Of a stretch of 42,451 nt of DNA, positions 16,629 to 25,657 are shown piece by piece (position 1 is the stretch's first letter; every line of letters begins with the position of its first letter). The DNA is from a virus. Both the position numbers and the translations under genes were made by a program. The stretch lies in the IMG/VR virus record IMGVR_UViG_3300048927_000100, positions 1 through 42,451 of that record. The stretch is one strand, 5' to 3'. The notes below the pieces were generated by a model, which worked only from the letters and a program-made list of their open reading frames with translations, had not been told where the DNA came from and made no database searches.

Positions 16629-17675
16629 TCAGGCGATGGACAGCACGGCGTGCACGTTGCGCTTCGACGCGGTCAGGCCGTACTTGTTGGTCTGCGCGTA
16701 GTAAGTGACGTAACGATCCGGCAGCTTTTCCGGCTTGCGCTTCTTCATCCAGTTGCCCTTCACCGGACGGAATTTGAGGAAGTTGCGGTTGAGCAGGTAG
16801 CAGCGCTTGGTCCACGGGTACGTGATCGCGCCGAGCTTCGCGTCCAGCATTTCGAAGGTCGGGTCCCAGATCAGCTCGATGCCGCGGTAGAACACCGCGG
16901 TGACCGATGCGTCCAGGCCGGTGCCGCCGTTCGCGCCGATGATGATCTGGCGATTGACCTCGGTCTTCGCCTCGGCCTTGTAGGCGTTGAGGAAAGCCTG
17001 GCCGCAGCGGATGTCGGTCGGGATCGCGCCGCCGTAGCGAACACAGGCGTCGTACATGGCGTCCAGCGCGGCGACAACGCCGCCCGAGGCGATAGCCATG
17101 CTGGCGTTGTTGCGCCAGTAGGTACTGGTGCCGGCATTGATGCCGCCGACGATGTCGCCGGTGCCCGGGGTGGTCGAGACGATGTGATCCAGGCCCGGCA
17201 CAGCCTTCGCGCTCTGCGAACCGTTCTGCAGCAGCTCCAGCGCCAGGCCTTCCTGCAGGCCATTCTTCATGGCGGTCCAGCTGGACTTCAGCAGGTTGAC
17301 CAGCTGTTCCTTCTCCTGCGAGCTGGGCACAGCCACGCCGGCGTCATCGATGAGGATGCCGTTGCGGATCAGGCGGTCCTCGTCGAACCAGAAGCCCTCG
17401 TGGTTGCTGTAGTACTGAAACTTGGCGAAGCGGTTCGGGTCACGTTCGTTGTAGGTGACCTGGTCGGCGCCTTCGTAGTTCTGGTAGTTGCTGTCGTTGG
17501 AGATGAACAGCTTCTCGTTGAAGATGCCGTTGCCGAAGAACGAGACTTCCTTGTTGTCCACCAGCAGCTGAAGCGTGCGGTGGGCGATGGAAATCTGGTC
17601 TACGGGGTCCTTGGTGGAGTAGGACTCCAAGGTGTAGTTCGAGCCCTGCGCAAGCTGGGCGGTGGTCCAGGCCAT
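16629..17675 (-). CDS. Major capsid protein
   Basis: The 348-aa product (MAWTTAQLAQGSNYTLESYS...) fits a podovirus major capsid protein in size and position after the scaffold. The N-arm is helical, and a central segment (PSSQEKEQLVNLLKSSWTAM) precedes a Gly-rich domain (GTGDIVGGINAGTSTYWRNN) that is typical of HK97-fold A and P domains in this group. The C-terminal part (AITYPWTKRCYLLNRNFLKF) is also characteristic. ATG 17675 has GAGGAC upstream; the frame extends 13 codons further but without a site. Confidence 0.88.
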   Translation of the reverse strand: MAWTTAQLAQGSNYTLESYSTKDPVDQISIAHRTLQLLVDNKEVSFFGNGIFNEKLFISNDSNYQNYEGADQVTYNERDPNRFAKFQYYSNHEGFWFDEDRLIRNGILIDDAGVAVPSSQEKEQLVNLLKSSWTAMKNGLQEGLALELLQNGSQSAKAVPGLDHIVSTTPGTGDIVGGINAGTSTYWRNNASMAIASGGVVAALDAMYDACVRYGGAIPTDIRCGQAFLNAYKAEAKTEVNRQIIIGANGGTGLDASVTAVFYRGIELIWDPTFEMLDAKLGAITYPWTKRCYLLNRNFLKFRPVKGNWMKKRKPEKLPDRYVTYYAQTNKYGLTASKRNVHAVLSIA

Positions 17676-17844
17676 GATGTTGTCCTCGAATGGGAATGGG
17701 AGTTGCTTTTCCATCCACGTTCGAGGGGGGCGAGGCCTCTTACTGCCCTACCGGGCGCGACTCCGGCGTACTGCATGCGTGGCGCGGTTGTCAGCCGCAG
17801 GGGTAGATTGCCCCGGCTGCGGAACGCGTCAACGGATACAAGAA

Positions 17845-17862
17845 ACCCCGCCGGAGCGGGGT
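17845..17862 (-). terminator. Intrinsic terminator between scaffold and capsid genes
   Basis: On the minus strand a 7-bp stem (ACCCCGC / GCGGGGT) with a TCCG loop is followed by TTTCTTGT, a reasonable U-tract. It lies 10 nt after the scaffold stop codon, and 169 nt separate it from the capsid start. Either readthrough or a separate promoter in 17676-17844 must feed the capsid gene. A weak TTGACG with a poor -10 occurs there, which I do not call. Confidence 0.6.
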
Positions 17863-17871
17863 CTCGTTGGG

Positions 17872-19008
17872 TCAGGCTGCGGCGTTGTTCGCCTGCTCGA
17901 TGCCGAAGTCCAGCGCCTTCATCGGGTCATCGAAAGCCGGAGCCATCGCCGGGCGCGGGCCGGTCGGACGCAGCGGGCCGGGTCGCGGCAGTGCCGGGGC
18001 GGCGGGAGCCGCAGGAGCAGCGGCCGCCGGCGCCTGGATGCGTGCATACGCCAGCGCTGTTGCCTGCGGCCACTGGCTCGGGTGCAGCGTGGCGCGGATG
18101 TGGGCCACAGCCTCGTTGAGAGCGGGCCGCTTGGCCAAGTAGTCCGGGTCACGGGCACGCGCGTCGGCGTCGAACTCTTGCAGCCAAGCAATGCCGCCCT
18201 GCTCTGCCTGCTGCTGCGCCTGGCTCTGTTCCTGCTCGCGCTGCTGGGCCTGCGTGGTGACGGCCGACTTGGCACGCTGGCCAGCGATCTCGACCGCGCG
18301 CGCCTTGGGCAGATCACCCGCCTCGACTTCGGCGCGGAGGTCCGGGTGCGCGGCAAGCGGATCGTGCACGCCCGGCACTTCCTTGCCGAGCATGGTGGCC
18401 AGCACGCGCAGCTCCTGCTCCATGACGGAGTAGGCCTTCTCCGCCGAGGCGACATCGCCCTTGCTCGCCTTGGCGATCAGGCCCAGATAGTCCAGCGCCT
18501 GCCCGTACTGCTCGGGGTTGGCGCCGGTGTCCATCACCATTTTGACCATGTCCTCGCCCACCTGGGAGCGCTGAATCAGGTTGGGCAGCTTGGAGATGTC
18601 CTCGATGCCGGCCTGCTTCAGCGCGTCACGGATCGGGGCCAGCTCTTTGACGTCGGCGGCCAGGGCGCGGAACCGTTCGGCCGACTTCTCCTTCAGGCCG
18701 AGCTCGCCGATCTCCTTCTCGGTTTCTGCGTCGGCAGCAGGCGCCGCAGCAGGATCGGCGGGCGGCGCTGCCGGGTCAGCGGCGGGATCGGCCGGCGGCG
18801 GATCACCTGCGGCCGGGTCCTGCGGCGCCGGTTCGGCGGGTGCGGGATCAGCGGCCGACGCCGGATCGGCCGGCTCAGCTGCAGGGGCCGGATCGGGCTG
18901 GCCTTCATCGGCAGATGCGATGCCTGCGTCCAGCGCATCCAGTGCGTCGGCGGTGGCGTCTACCGGTGCCGGATCGGTGCCCGGCTGGGTGTTGTCGTTC
19001 GGGTCCAT
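17872..19008 (-). CDS. Scaffolding protein
   Basis: The 378-aa acidic product has a long Ala/Pro/Asp low-complexity N-terminal region (about residues 13-95), a helical charged centre, a Gln-rich coiled coil (QAQQREQEQSQAQQQ) and a Pro/Ala-rich C-terminus ending in a short helix (DDPMKALDFGIEQ). Disorder, helicity, acidity and the position between portal and capsid genes are classic for scaffolding proteins, which guide procapsid assembly and leave. ATG 19008 is favoured over the adjacent GTG because GGAG lies 7 nt upstream. Confidence 0.82.
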   Translation of the reverse strand: MDPNDNTQPGTDPAPVDATADALDALDAGIASADEGQPDPAPAAEPADPASAADPAPAEPAPQDPAAGDPPPADPAADPAAPPADPAAAPAADAETEKEIGELGLKEKSAERFRALAADVKELAPIRDALKQAGIEDISKLPNLIQRSQVGEDMVKMVMDTGANPEQYGQALDYLGLIAKASKGDVASAEKAYSVMEQELRVLATMLGKEVPGVHDPLAAHPDLRAEVEAGDLPKARAVEIAGQRAKSAVTTQAQQREQEQSQAQQQAEQGGIAWLQEFDADARARDPDYLAKRPALNEAVAHIRATLHPSQWPQATALAYARIQAPAAAAPAAPAAPALPRPGPLRPTGPRPAMAPAFDDPMKALDFGIEQANNAAA

Positions 19009-19090
19009 CACTTGCTCCAGGTTGCGAATACCCGCCAGATGGCGAGCGAGAGTGGGTGGTGTTGCGCCGTCCAGGCGGTGTATATGCGGC

Positions 19091-19480
19091 TCATGCGGCC
19101 GCCGGACTTTCGGGTCGCTCGTACTCGCCCCGTGCGCGATAAACCCGGATCAGCAGCACATTCCAGTAGGCGATCATGCATTTGGCCTGCGTCACGAGGT
19201 CGTTCCGTTCGTCCTCGGAAAGGCCGGCATAACGCTCCGTGGTCAAAAAGGCATTGAGTTTGGCGATCCGGTCGTCCAGCTCCGTCTGCTCGGCGACCAT
19301 GCGTTGCACATGGGGCGGAAGGTGGCCGACGTGCCCCATTGGCAGGTATGCGGCCTCGAACGCGTCTTTCGGCGACCAGCTGATGTAGCCGTCTGCGTAC
19401 TTCACCGAATAGCCATCGACGCCGTCCTTCTGCGCCGGCCACGCCTCAATGATCTTGGTCCCTACGTAGTGCTGGGTCAT
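19091..19480 (-). CDS. Small phage protein fused from two domains, 129 aa
   Basis: The N-terminal half (KIIEAWPAQ...GYSVKYADGYISWSPKDAFEAAY) is a beta-type domain common as a small stand-alone phage protein. The C-terminal half (VAEQTELDDRIAKLNAFLTT ... AYWNVLLIRVYRAR) is a helical hairpin domain also widespread in phages. The function of both is unclear to me. It lies between portal and scaffold genes, with 82 nt to the scaffold start. A role as a host-directed protein rather than a virion part is possible. Confidence 0.75.
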   Translation of the reverse strand: MTQHYVGTKIIEAWPAQKDGVDGYSVKYADGYISWSPKDAFEAAYLPMGHVGHLPPHVQRMVAEQTELDDRIAKLNAFLTTERYAGLSEDERNDLVTQAKCMIAYWNVLLIRVYRARGEYERPESPAAA

Positions 19481-19492
19481 TTCGTGCTCCTA

Positions 19493-21796
19493 TCAGGCTG
19501 CGAGTGGGTCGGCGGACGGATCACCGCCGGGAGGTGCTGATTCCATTGGCGGCTGCTGACCGCCAGGACCGCCCGCAGGCTGAGGCTGCGGCGGCTGGAC
19601 AGGCTGCGAGCCGTCGTTCTGCGGGATGAGCTGGTCGATATCGATGCGCTCGCCGCTGCGTTCGGCGGTCAGGCGCATGAGCTGCTCGATGGCGTCGGCC
19701 ATGGACTCAGGCGATGCACCGCGCAGCTGGCCGATCTGGGTGATGCCTTGCTGCAGAAGCGGCAGCAGGTTGGCCCACGACTGGCGCTCGAGCGCGGTGT
19801 TCGGCTTGCCGGACGATCCGGCGCGAATCTCGATGCGCACGAACTCGGTGAGGTCGTCCGGGCCCATGTACGGCGGCCAGAACGCCGACGGCCCGGCGAT
19901 GAAGCGCACGTCCTCGTCGGTCAGGTACACGCGCGAAATCTCGCAGGTGTACTGAGCAAGGTCGCTCAGGACCGATTCGAGGCTGTCGCGACGGCTGCTG
20001 CTGCGGGCCTGGAAGCCCTGCTGCTGGATGTCCGCCTCGGTCGCGGTCTTGGCCGTGTTCACCGAGCCGGACAGCGCCTCTTGGATACCCCAGATGCGCT
20101 CAAGCTCGGTGGTGATACCGACACGGCTGTAGACCGCCGGGTCCATCTGCGGGTAGCTGATCGGCATCAGCAGGTTGCGTAGATCGACGTTCGGCTGCGT
20201 AGTCTTGATCGCCACGTACTCGCCGGTCTTGGCCTTGACCAGCTTCTCAGCCTCCTCCGCGTCCATGGCGCCAGCGTTGAACCCCATCTTGGGGATGATG
20301 CGGCGGCGGTGCTCAGCCTCGGCCGAGCCGATGCGGTTGTACTCGTCCATCAGCTTCGTGGAGCGCGTGACCAGGCTCTGTGGGTGGCGCTGACCGTCGA
20401 CCTCGGATGTGCACAGCACGAAATACGGGTAGAACCGGGTCGTGGCCGGCGGGTTGAACCCGGGCTTGACCCAGAACGGGACGCCCGTGATGCCAGTCAG
20501 GACCGTGTTGCTCACCGCGTCCCACAGCTCGACCACGCGCAGGAAGCTGGTGGCGCCGGTGGTGGAGCTGGTCGTGTAGGCGTCAGCATCCGCCGCGGTG
20601 ACGCCCTCGGACATGGCGCTGACGCTCTCGTCCTTGCCCATACACGGCTTGCGCGGGTAGTACCGGGTCGCCTTGCCCAGAATCTCCTCGGCGCGGCCCT
20701 TCTCGTCGTACTGCGCGAGGTACGGGCCGAACTGCGCCAGCGCATCCTCGTAGGAGATGAATGACAGCTCGGCGTTCCACGGTGCGTCGAGGTGGTTGGC
20801 GATGGTGAAGCCAGGCGCCACCTGGAAGTTCTCGCCGTCCACGTTATCGATGACGTAGCCGCGAGCCACCACGCGCTCAGCGCCGCTCTGGATCGTCTCC
20901 AGTTGGCGCTCGAGATCGGCGATCTTGGCTTCCTGGTCATTGCCGAAGACGCCCTTGACCGTTTCCCAGGCACCGGTGATCACACCGGCCGAGCCGTCTT
21001 CCAGCTCGGTCTGGATTGCCCGCGCCCGCGCGATGTTCTGCTGAAGGTCGTTGATCGCCGTCTGCGTCTCGGGCGAAATCTCGGTCCGCTCCTGCCATGA
21101 GGCCTTGAGCACACCGGGGCCGATCGTCAGCGAGGAGCGAACCCACGGCCGGCCGCGGCGCTTGAGGTTTGCGTCCTTCCACATCTGGGTGCCGACCGCT
21201 TCCATCGTTTCGCAGAACTGCTTCATCTCGCGGGAGCGGCGGGCGTACTGCTTGCGCAGCTTCATCACCTCGATGCTCACCAGCTTGTCCAGCCCACCCT
21301 GCGCGGCGAATGAGTCCTGCGCCTGCTGGCTCTGGGCGAGCGCCTGGTCTTCCGGAACACCAGCGCGGACCAGCTCAACCGCCACGCGGCGGCCCACTTC
21401 CATCGCCTCATCCTCGGCCTGCTGCTGCAGCTGGGCCATGAGCTGCTCGTTTGACTCGACCACGTCGCGCAGCTGCTCGGGCGTGGGCATCCGGTGCGCC
21501 GGGCCGGGAGTGACGTCGAAGTCCGGGTTGCGGGCGTAAAGGAACGACTCCTGGATGTCGATGTAGGTGCCGATGAGGTTGGCATCGACCAGGAAACCGG
21601 AGTCGCCGCGCGCCTGACGCCGGTCGCGGGCGTACTGCCGCCGGGCGTCCACGTCGTACTCCCGCGCCTCCTCGAACCGCGCCATCCAGCGCTTCACGTC
21701 CGCCTGCTCGCGGCTCAGCTTCTTGGCACGCGCGGGATCAGGGTCGGCGGCCATCGCAATGCCGGTTTCAAGGGCGGCAATCGGCTGGTCAGTCAT
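19493..21796 (-). CDS. Portal protein
   Basis: The 767-aa product has the features of P22-like portals: a helical N-terminus, a RPWVRSSLTIGPGVLKASWQ segment, a central coiled region (residues ~250-310), wing and stem regions with KPGFNPPATTRFYPYFVLCT and RSTKLMDEYNRIGSAEAEHR, a helical crown, and a Pro/Gly/Gln-rich tail. The dodecameric portal forms the DNA entry channel and docks the terminase. The position between TerL and scaffold agrees. Confidence 0.88.
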   Translation of the reverse strand: MTDQPIAALETGIAMAADPDPARAKKLSREQADVKRWMARFEEAREYDVDARRQYARDRRQARGDSGFLVDANLIGTYIDIQESFLYARNPDFDVTPGPAHRMPTPEQLRDVVESNEQLMAQLQQQAEDEAMEVGRRVAVELVRAGVPEDQALAQSQQAQDSFAAQGGLDKLVSIEVMKLRKQYARRSREMKQFCETMEAVGTQMWKDANLKRRGRPWVRSSLTIGPGVLKASWQERTEISPETQTAINDLQQNIARARAIQTELEDGSAGVITGAWETVKGVFGNDQEAKIADLERQLETIQSGAERVVARGYVIDNVDGENFQVAPGFTIANHLDAPWNAELSFISYEDALAQFGPYLAQYDEKGRAEEILGKATRYYPRKPCMGKDESVSAMSEGVTAADADAYTTSSTTGATSFLRVVELWDAVSNTVLTGITGVPFWVKPGFNPPATTRFYPYFVLCTSEVDGQRHPQSLVTRSTKLMDEYNRIGSAEAEHRRRIIPKMGFNAGAMDAEEAEKLVKAKTGEYVAIKTTQPNVDLRNLLMPISYPQMDPAVYSRVGITTELERIWGIQEALSGSVNTAKTATEADIQQQGFQARSSSRRDSLESVLSDLAQYTCEISRVYLTDEDVRFIAGPSAFWPPYMGPDDLTEFVRIEIRAGSSGKPNTALERQSWANLLPLLQQGITQIGQLRGASPESMADAIEQLMRLTAERSGERIDIDQLIPQNDGSQPVQPPQPQPAGGPGGQQPPMESAPPGGDPSADPLAA

Positions 21797-21847
21797 GGCG
21801 GATTCGCGAGGTCATTTGTCCTCAAGTTGCCCGTTCTGGCTATGGCT

Positions 21848-23473
21848 TCAACGGTAGTAGTTGGCTGCGCGCTCTTCGTCGGCGCGGTCGTCCCGCTCCC
21901 TGGCGGCATGCCATGCGTCGGTGAACGGCTTGAGTGGCTTGCGCTTGGCGACAGCCGGCCTCTCTGCCGGGACCATGTCGGCGATTCCGCGTCCGAGCAG
22001 GCCGCACACGTCCACGCCGTCATCGAACCGGCCGCGCGGGAAGCTGACCAGCATGTCGACCAGGCGCTTCACCAAGGCATTGCCCCTTGGGAAGCGAACC
22101 CTCCCCTCCTTCACGAGGGCGCGGAAGGCCTGAACCTTGGCCACTTTGTCCCCGATGTGGGGCAGGTACTCGTAGTTGGCGAACATGTTGTCCTGCCGCT
22201 GCAGCAGCCGCCGCACCGGCTTCACCGAGTTCTCCTGGCCGCCCACCTCGCCAAACCACCACAGGGGCTTGTGCTGTTTGATGAGCGAGAGCTGGGCGGC
22301 CACGCTCTTGTCGAGCTCGACCTGCTGCGCCCACCAGTCAACGATCCACAGCACGCGAGCTTCGTCCAACCCCACCACGCCGTGCTCCGTGTAGTCGGGC
22401 TCGTTCTGCTTCTCCAGGTCCTTCTCGGTGACGGCAAAGTCGCTGGCGCCGTACTTCTTCAGCCGCGCCGGCAGTTCGTCAGGGTCATACCAGAGGTCAT
22501 CGAAGTCGGCGAGGTCAAATTGGTTGCCGGTGTCGGCCTTCGGGCGCCCCTGATACAGGCTGGCCCAAGTGCGGGCGATGGCCTTGTACTGCGCCCAATG
22601 CTGAGGCGAGAACCACTCGGGCCATAGGTACTCGCCAACCTGCCGGCCCAGCGGGTCGTCTGAGCGGTCAGCCTGCGCGGGGATGCACAGCACCTCCCAC
22701 ACCTGGCCGTCGCGGCACTGCACCGGGCCGGACTCGCCGTCCCAGTCGGTGGGCAGGATGGAGCCAGCCAGGTCTTCGGGGTGCCACCGGGTCTGGATCA
22801 GGATGATGGACGCGCCCGGCTTCAGGCGGGTGAGTAGATCGTCGTCGTAGGCCGCACGCGTGCTCTGCCGCACCGTCGGGCTATCGGCCTCCTGTCGGCC
22901 GGCCACCGGATCGTCGATGATCAGCACGTCGGCGCGCGCGGAAGTCACACCGCCCAGGATGCCGGCGGCGAGCATGCCTGAGTCGTTGGTCAGCTCCCAC
23001 TCGTCCACAGCCCCGCTGCCGTCGCGGATCGTTGTCGGCTTCTCCCAGATCGACGCGTACTCCTGGCTCGCGCAGATCGCGCGGCATCGCTTCGAAGAGC
23101 GGTAGGCCGGTTTGGCGGCGTAGCTAGTCGAGATGACCTTACAACCGGGCCACATGCCCATGGCCCACGGCGGCGCGACAACGCCGGCATAAGTGGACTT
23201 GGCGGAGCCTGGAGGCATGAAGACCATCAACCGCCCCATGTACCTGCGAAGGCACTCCTCGACCTTGTCCAGCAGCAGCTCGTGATGGGCGGCCAACTGT
23301 ACCTTTTCGGCCGCGGCGCACACCCAGCTGCTGAAATCGTCGTCATCCACCGGTGCACCAGGGATGGCGATCGACAGCGCGAAGGCCTTGAGCGACTCAC
23401 GCGAGCGGCGACGGCGGATAACCTCTGCCGCTGCCGCTGCTGGGGTCAGGCGCGGGCGGCCATCAGCCAACAC
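21848..23473 (-). CDS. terL: Terminase large subunit
   Basis: The 541-aa product is the packaging ATPase-nuclease. The ATPase part shows a Walker A-like MPPGSAKST (about residues 86-94), which lacks the usual first Gly spacing but matches a known TerL variant. Walker B is VLIIDDP, and a coupling segment IILIQTRWHPEDL follows. The C-terminal nuclease has acidic residues in GASDFAVTEKD and DDGVDVCG. I prefer GTG 23473 (AAGG 10 nt upstream, 11-nt overlap with the small subunit); a TTG at 23494 would add seven residues. Confidence 0.92.
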   Translation of the reverse strand: MLADGRPRLTPAAAAAEVIRRRRSRESLKAFALSIAIPGAPVDDDDFSSWVCAAAEKVQLAAHHELLLDKVEECLRRYMGRLMVFMPPGSAKSTYAGVVAPPWAMGMWPGCKVISTSYAAKPAYRSSKRCRAICASQEYASIWEKPTTIRDGSGAVDEWELTNDSGMLAAGILGGVTSARADVLIIDDPVAGRQEADSPTVRQSTRAAYDDDLLTRLKPGASIILIQTRWHPEDLAGSILPTDWDGESGPVQCRDGQVWEVLCIPAQADRSDDPLGRQVGEYLWPEWFSPQHWAQYKAIARTWASLYQGRPKADTGNQFDLADFDDLWYDPDELPARLKKYGASDFAVTEKDLEKQNEPDYTEHGVVGLDEARVLWIVDWWAQQVELDKSVAAQLSLIKQHKPLWWFGEVGGQENSVKPVRRLLQRQDNMFANYEYLPHIGDKVAKVQAFRALVKEGRVRFPRGNALVKRLVDMLVSFPRGRFDDGVDVCGLLGRGIADMVPAERPAVAKRKPLKPFTDAWHAARERDDRADEERAANYYR

Positions 23474-23936
23474 CGCCCGCCTTGCCGGCCGCAATCGCCA
23501 GCAGCTCGGCCTCGCTCATCTCCACAGCCTTACGCACGTCCAGGGCGCCCGAGTGCTCGATCTCGCGCCGGTTCGTGTACGCGCCGCCCGTCTCCTTGGC
23601 CGCCTGCTCCAACAGCTGAGCGGCCAGAGCCATGTTCTTCATGTTCTCGGCGCGCGCGGCCATGCGGTCCAACGCGCGCAGCCGGTATGCCCGGTTGGCG
23701 ATCGGGATGTTCACCGTCTCCTCTTTAAACCGGGCGCGCGACTCATGGAACAAGGTCACCCACCGCGCGGCCAGGTCCCGGCCAGCGAACTTCGTTGGGT
23801 CGTGCGTCTCGGCCTGCTGGCGGCTGATCTCCACCCCGTACTGCGCCTTGACCGCCTCGACCACCTGCGAAGGCGTGTCGAAGCAGGCCAGCGACTGGAC
23901 GATGAAGGCTTTGATGTTGGTGTTCAGCACTGCCAT
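23463..23936 (-). CDS. terS: Terminase small subunit (DUF2280-like)
   Basis: The 157-aa product starts with a helix-turn-helix-like region (IVQSLACFDTPSQVVEAVKAQYGVEISRQ), then RDLAARWVTLFHESRARFKE, and a long helical segment, as in DUF2280 small terminases. It would recognise the packaging site and load the large subunit. It directly precedes and overlaps terL. Confidence 0.85.
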   Translation of the reverse strand: MAVLNTNIKAFIVQSLACFDTPSQVVEAVKAQYGVEISRQQAETHDPTKFAGRDLAARWVTLFHESRARFKEETVNIPIANRAYRLRALDRMAARAENMKNMALAAQLLEQAAKETGGAYTNRREIEHSGALDVRKAVEMSEAELLAIAAGKAGGVG

Positions 23937-23966
23937 TGTGGATAACTCGTCATGGAGGGTCGCAGG

Positions 23967-24584
23967 TCAAACCGTATGGAGGCAGGTGCCGCAGGCCTGA
24001 GCCACATCGGCTGTCGCGACCTCAGGCGCTTCCCTGGCCGCTTCAACCAAGCGCTGAACCTGGCCGCTTGCGCCATACCGCCTCACCACACCCACGAACT
24101 CCTCTACGTCATGCGCCCGCATCTCCAGAACCGGCAGTCCCGTGTCCTTGCGGAACTTGGGCGAGCCGTACTGATCCATGGATTGGGCAATGTGGTACAG
24201 CTCGTGCTCGACCAGCGCGCAGAACTCGGCGTCGGTGCACTGGGCGCAATAGTCAGCTGCCAAGGTGATGACGAAGTCCGGCACTCCTCCGAACCAGTCC
24301 ACCATCTGCCGCTCCATCCGCCCCTTCTGCCACCCACCGGCACGGAACATGATCTGCTCGGCTTGGCCGATGACCACACGCCCCTGCTTGGTGAACGCGG
24401 TCTGCGCCCACAGCACGCCGATATCGGCTTCCTGCAGGTGCGCATGGTCTGGGTTGGCCAGCGTTCCGTCATCGGCGAGTATCTGGTAGCCGATCCACTC
24501 CCACACGTCGGGAGCGGGTACGAATTTGGGCCAGATGCTCTCCAGATCAGGCGTGAGCAGTTCTGTGGGCGGCATCGGCCTCAT
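23967..24584 (-). CDS. Putative phage zinc metallopeptidase
   Basis: The 205-aa product carries HELYH (residues 127-131, HExxH) in the context FCALVEHELYHIAQ, preceded by two Cys (CAQC) and followed by HDVEEFVGVVRRYG, which supplies a possible third ligand. This agrees with the phage metallopeptidase family often found just before the terminase. No signal peptide is visible, so it acts in the cytoplasm. The substrate is unknown. Confidence 0.8.
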   Translation of the reverse strand: MRPMPPTELLTPDLESIWPKFVPAPDVWEWIGYQILADDGTLANPDHAHLQEADIGVLWAQTAFTKQGRVVIGQAEQIMFRAGGWQKGRMERQMVDWFGGVPDFVITLAADYCAQCTDAEFCALVEHELYHIAQSMDQYGSPKFRKDTGLPVLEMRAHDVEEFVGVVRRYGASGQVQRLVEAAREAPEVATADVAQACGTCLHTV

Positions 24585-24784
24585 GCATCTATCGCCCCAT
24601 CAGCCAGCCGGTCCCGTCCAACCTTGGTCACAGCAAACCGGCCGCCCTTCTCCTGCACGTAGCCATGGCCCACCAGCGCATCGAGCAGCCCGTCCCCACC
24701 CTTGTGGTGATCGCGCCACTCCTGCCGGTCTACCGAGAACTCCCCCGCGAGGTAACGCAGGGCCTGGGTGATCTCGTTCTCCAT
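24581..24784 (-). CDS. Small winged-helix-like protein, 67 aa
   Basis: The product MENEITQALRYLAGEFSVDR... followed by DGLLDALVGHGYVQEKGGRF has the layout of a small winged helix (helices, then a beta wing). ATG 24784 overlaps the upstream stop (TGATG), and the stop overlaps the metallopeptidase start. DNA binding is possible but not demonstrated. Confidence 0.65.
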   Translation of the reverse strand: MENEITQALRYLAGEFSVDRQEWRDHHKGGDGLLDALVGHGYVQEKGGRFAVTKVGRDRLADGAIDA

Positions 24785-24954
24785 CACCGCAGGCCCTCCT
24801 CGGTCGCACGGGCGGAGATGGTCACGGTTCCGGGTTGCAGCCCTTCCCCGCCGCCGCAACTCGGCAACCCGTTCCCTCGGTGCTGGCTGTTGCCCACCTG
24901 CCAGCTGGGGCTACCGATACATCCCTCGGTAGACGGGTTGATGTGACTGGTCAT
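24784..24954 (-). CDS. Small Cys-containing hypothetical protein, 56 aa
   Basis: ATG 24954 overlaps the stop of the upstream gene (ATGA), and its TGA overlaps the ATG of the downstream gene, so translation of all three is coupled. The product begins MTSHINPSTEGCIGSPSW. It has two Cys and a Gly-rich centre and no recognised family. Support comes from the perfect coupling at both ends. Confidence 0.5.
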   Translation of the reverse strand: MTSHINPSTEGCIGSPSWQVGNSQHRGNGLPSCGGGEGLQPGTVTISARATEEGLR

Positions 24955-25391
24955 GCGGCGGCGTCCATGGCGGCGAACAGGTCGAGCTGCAGGGTCAGGC
25001 TGGGCGCCGCCGGGGGCGGAGGCGCGATGCCCAGGTGTTCCCGGATGTCGTCCAGCACAGATGCCGCTGCCGATGCGTCGGCCTTGGTGAATCGGTACAT
25101 CCCCACGAACCAAGGCCAGTACGGCGACCGCGGCCCCTGCCGGAGCATCTCCACGGCCACCGGCTTGTCCTCGGCAAGCACGAAGGCCTGCGAGGTGCTG
25201 GGGTCGATGAGCAGGCAGCTGGTCAATCCGCATGAGCGCTGGTTCTCTGTGATCCTGGGGACGATTCGGGAAACCGCCTCGATCGGGCTGGCTGGGTCCA
25301 CGACGCAAAGCGGTCGCGGCTTCCACACCTGCCTGAAAGCGACACCTGTAGTTCTACCGGGACGGGCTTTGGCTTCAACGGATTTGCCCAT
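24951..25391 (-). CDS. Hypothetical phage protein, 146 aa
   Basis: ATG 25391 follows GGGGAG at a good distance. The product starts MGKSVEAKARPGRTTG, has mixed alpha/beta character (SCLLIDPSTSQAFVLAEDKP) and a helical C-terminal region with a Pro/Ala stretch. No family recognised. It lies in the middle replication/recombination-to-packaging block. Confidence 0.65.
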   Translation of the reverse strand: MGKSVEAKARPGRTTGVAFRQVWKPRPLCVVDPASPIEAVSRIVPRITENQRSCGLTSCLLIDPSTSQAFVLAEDKPVAVEMLRQGPRSPYWPWFVGMYRFTKADASAAASVLDDIREHLGIAPPPPAAPSLTLQLDLFAAMDAAA

Positions 25392-25426
25392 GTTTCGGTC
25401 TCCCCTGCGGAGTGGGATCACGGTTG

Positions 25427-25657
25427 TCATGCACGCACCTGTCGTTCGTACTTACGAGCTGGCCGCCCAAGGGCGTAGCGCTTGTAGCCGCGAGTTCCAG
25501 CCACAAACAGAATCCCGTCGCGCCCCATCGCCCATAGCGTCTGAGCAATCCGGACCCGGGCGACACCTGTTACGCCAAGGCCATCGGCCACGTCACCAGC
25601 GAAATGGCGGCCCGGGTTCTGCTCCATCCACTGCCTGATCTGTGCGGCGCGGGTCAT
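25427..25657 (-). CDS. Small winged-helix-type protein, 76 aa
   Basis: The product (AAQIRQWMEQNPGRHFAGDV ... RIAQTLWAMGRDGILF) has the pattern of a winged helix-turn-helix with a C-terminal beta wing and a basic tail (RPARKYERQVR). ATG 25657 overlaps the RusA stop. It could be a regulator of late transcription or a replication accessory protein; the sequence does not decide. Confidence 0.68.
   Translation of the reverse strand: MTRAAQIRQWMEQNPGRHFAGDVADGLGVTGVARVRIAQTLWAMGRDGILFVAGTRGYKRYALGRPARKYERQVRA

Noticed and set aside
17715-17840. TTGACG with a 17-nt spacer as a capsid promoter
   Set aside because: The matching -10 (AATCTA) fits the consensus at too few positions.
16650-19257. Two long plus-strand ORFs (489 and 531 codons) over capsid and scaffold genes
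   Set aside because: They are complements of clear capsid and scaffold genes and have low-complexity translations without ribosome-binding sites.
19091-19480. Anti-CBASS (Acb2-like) assignment for the 129-aa protein
   Set aside because: A small helical phage protein invites the idea, but no diagnostic motif is visible, so it is left unassigned.
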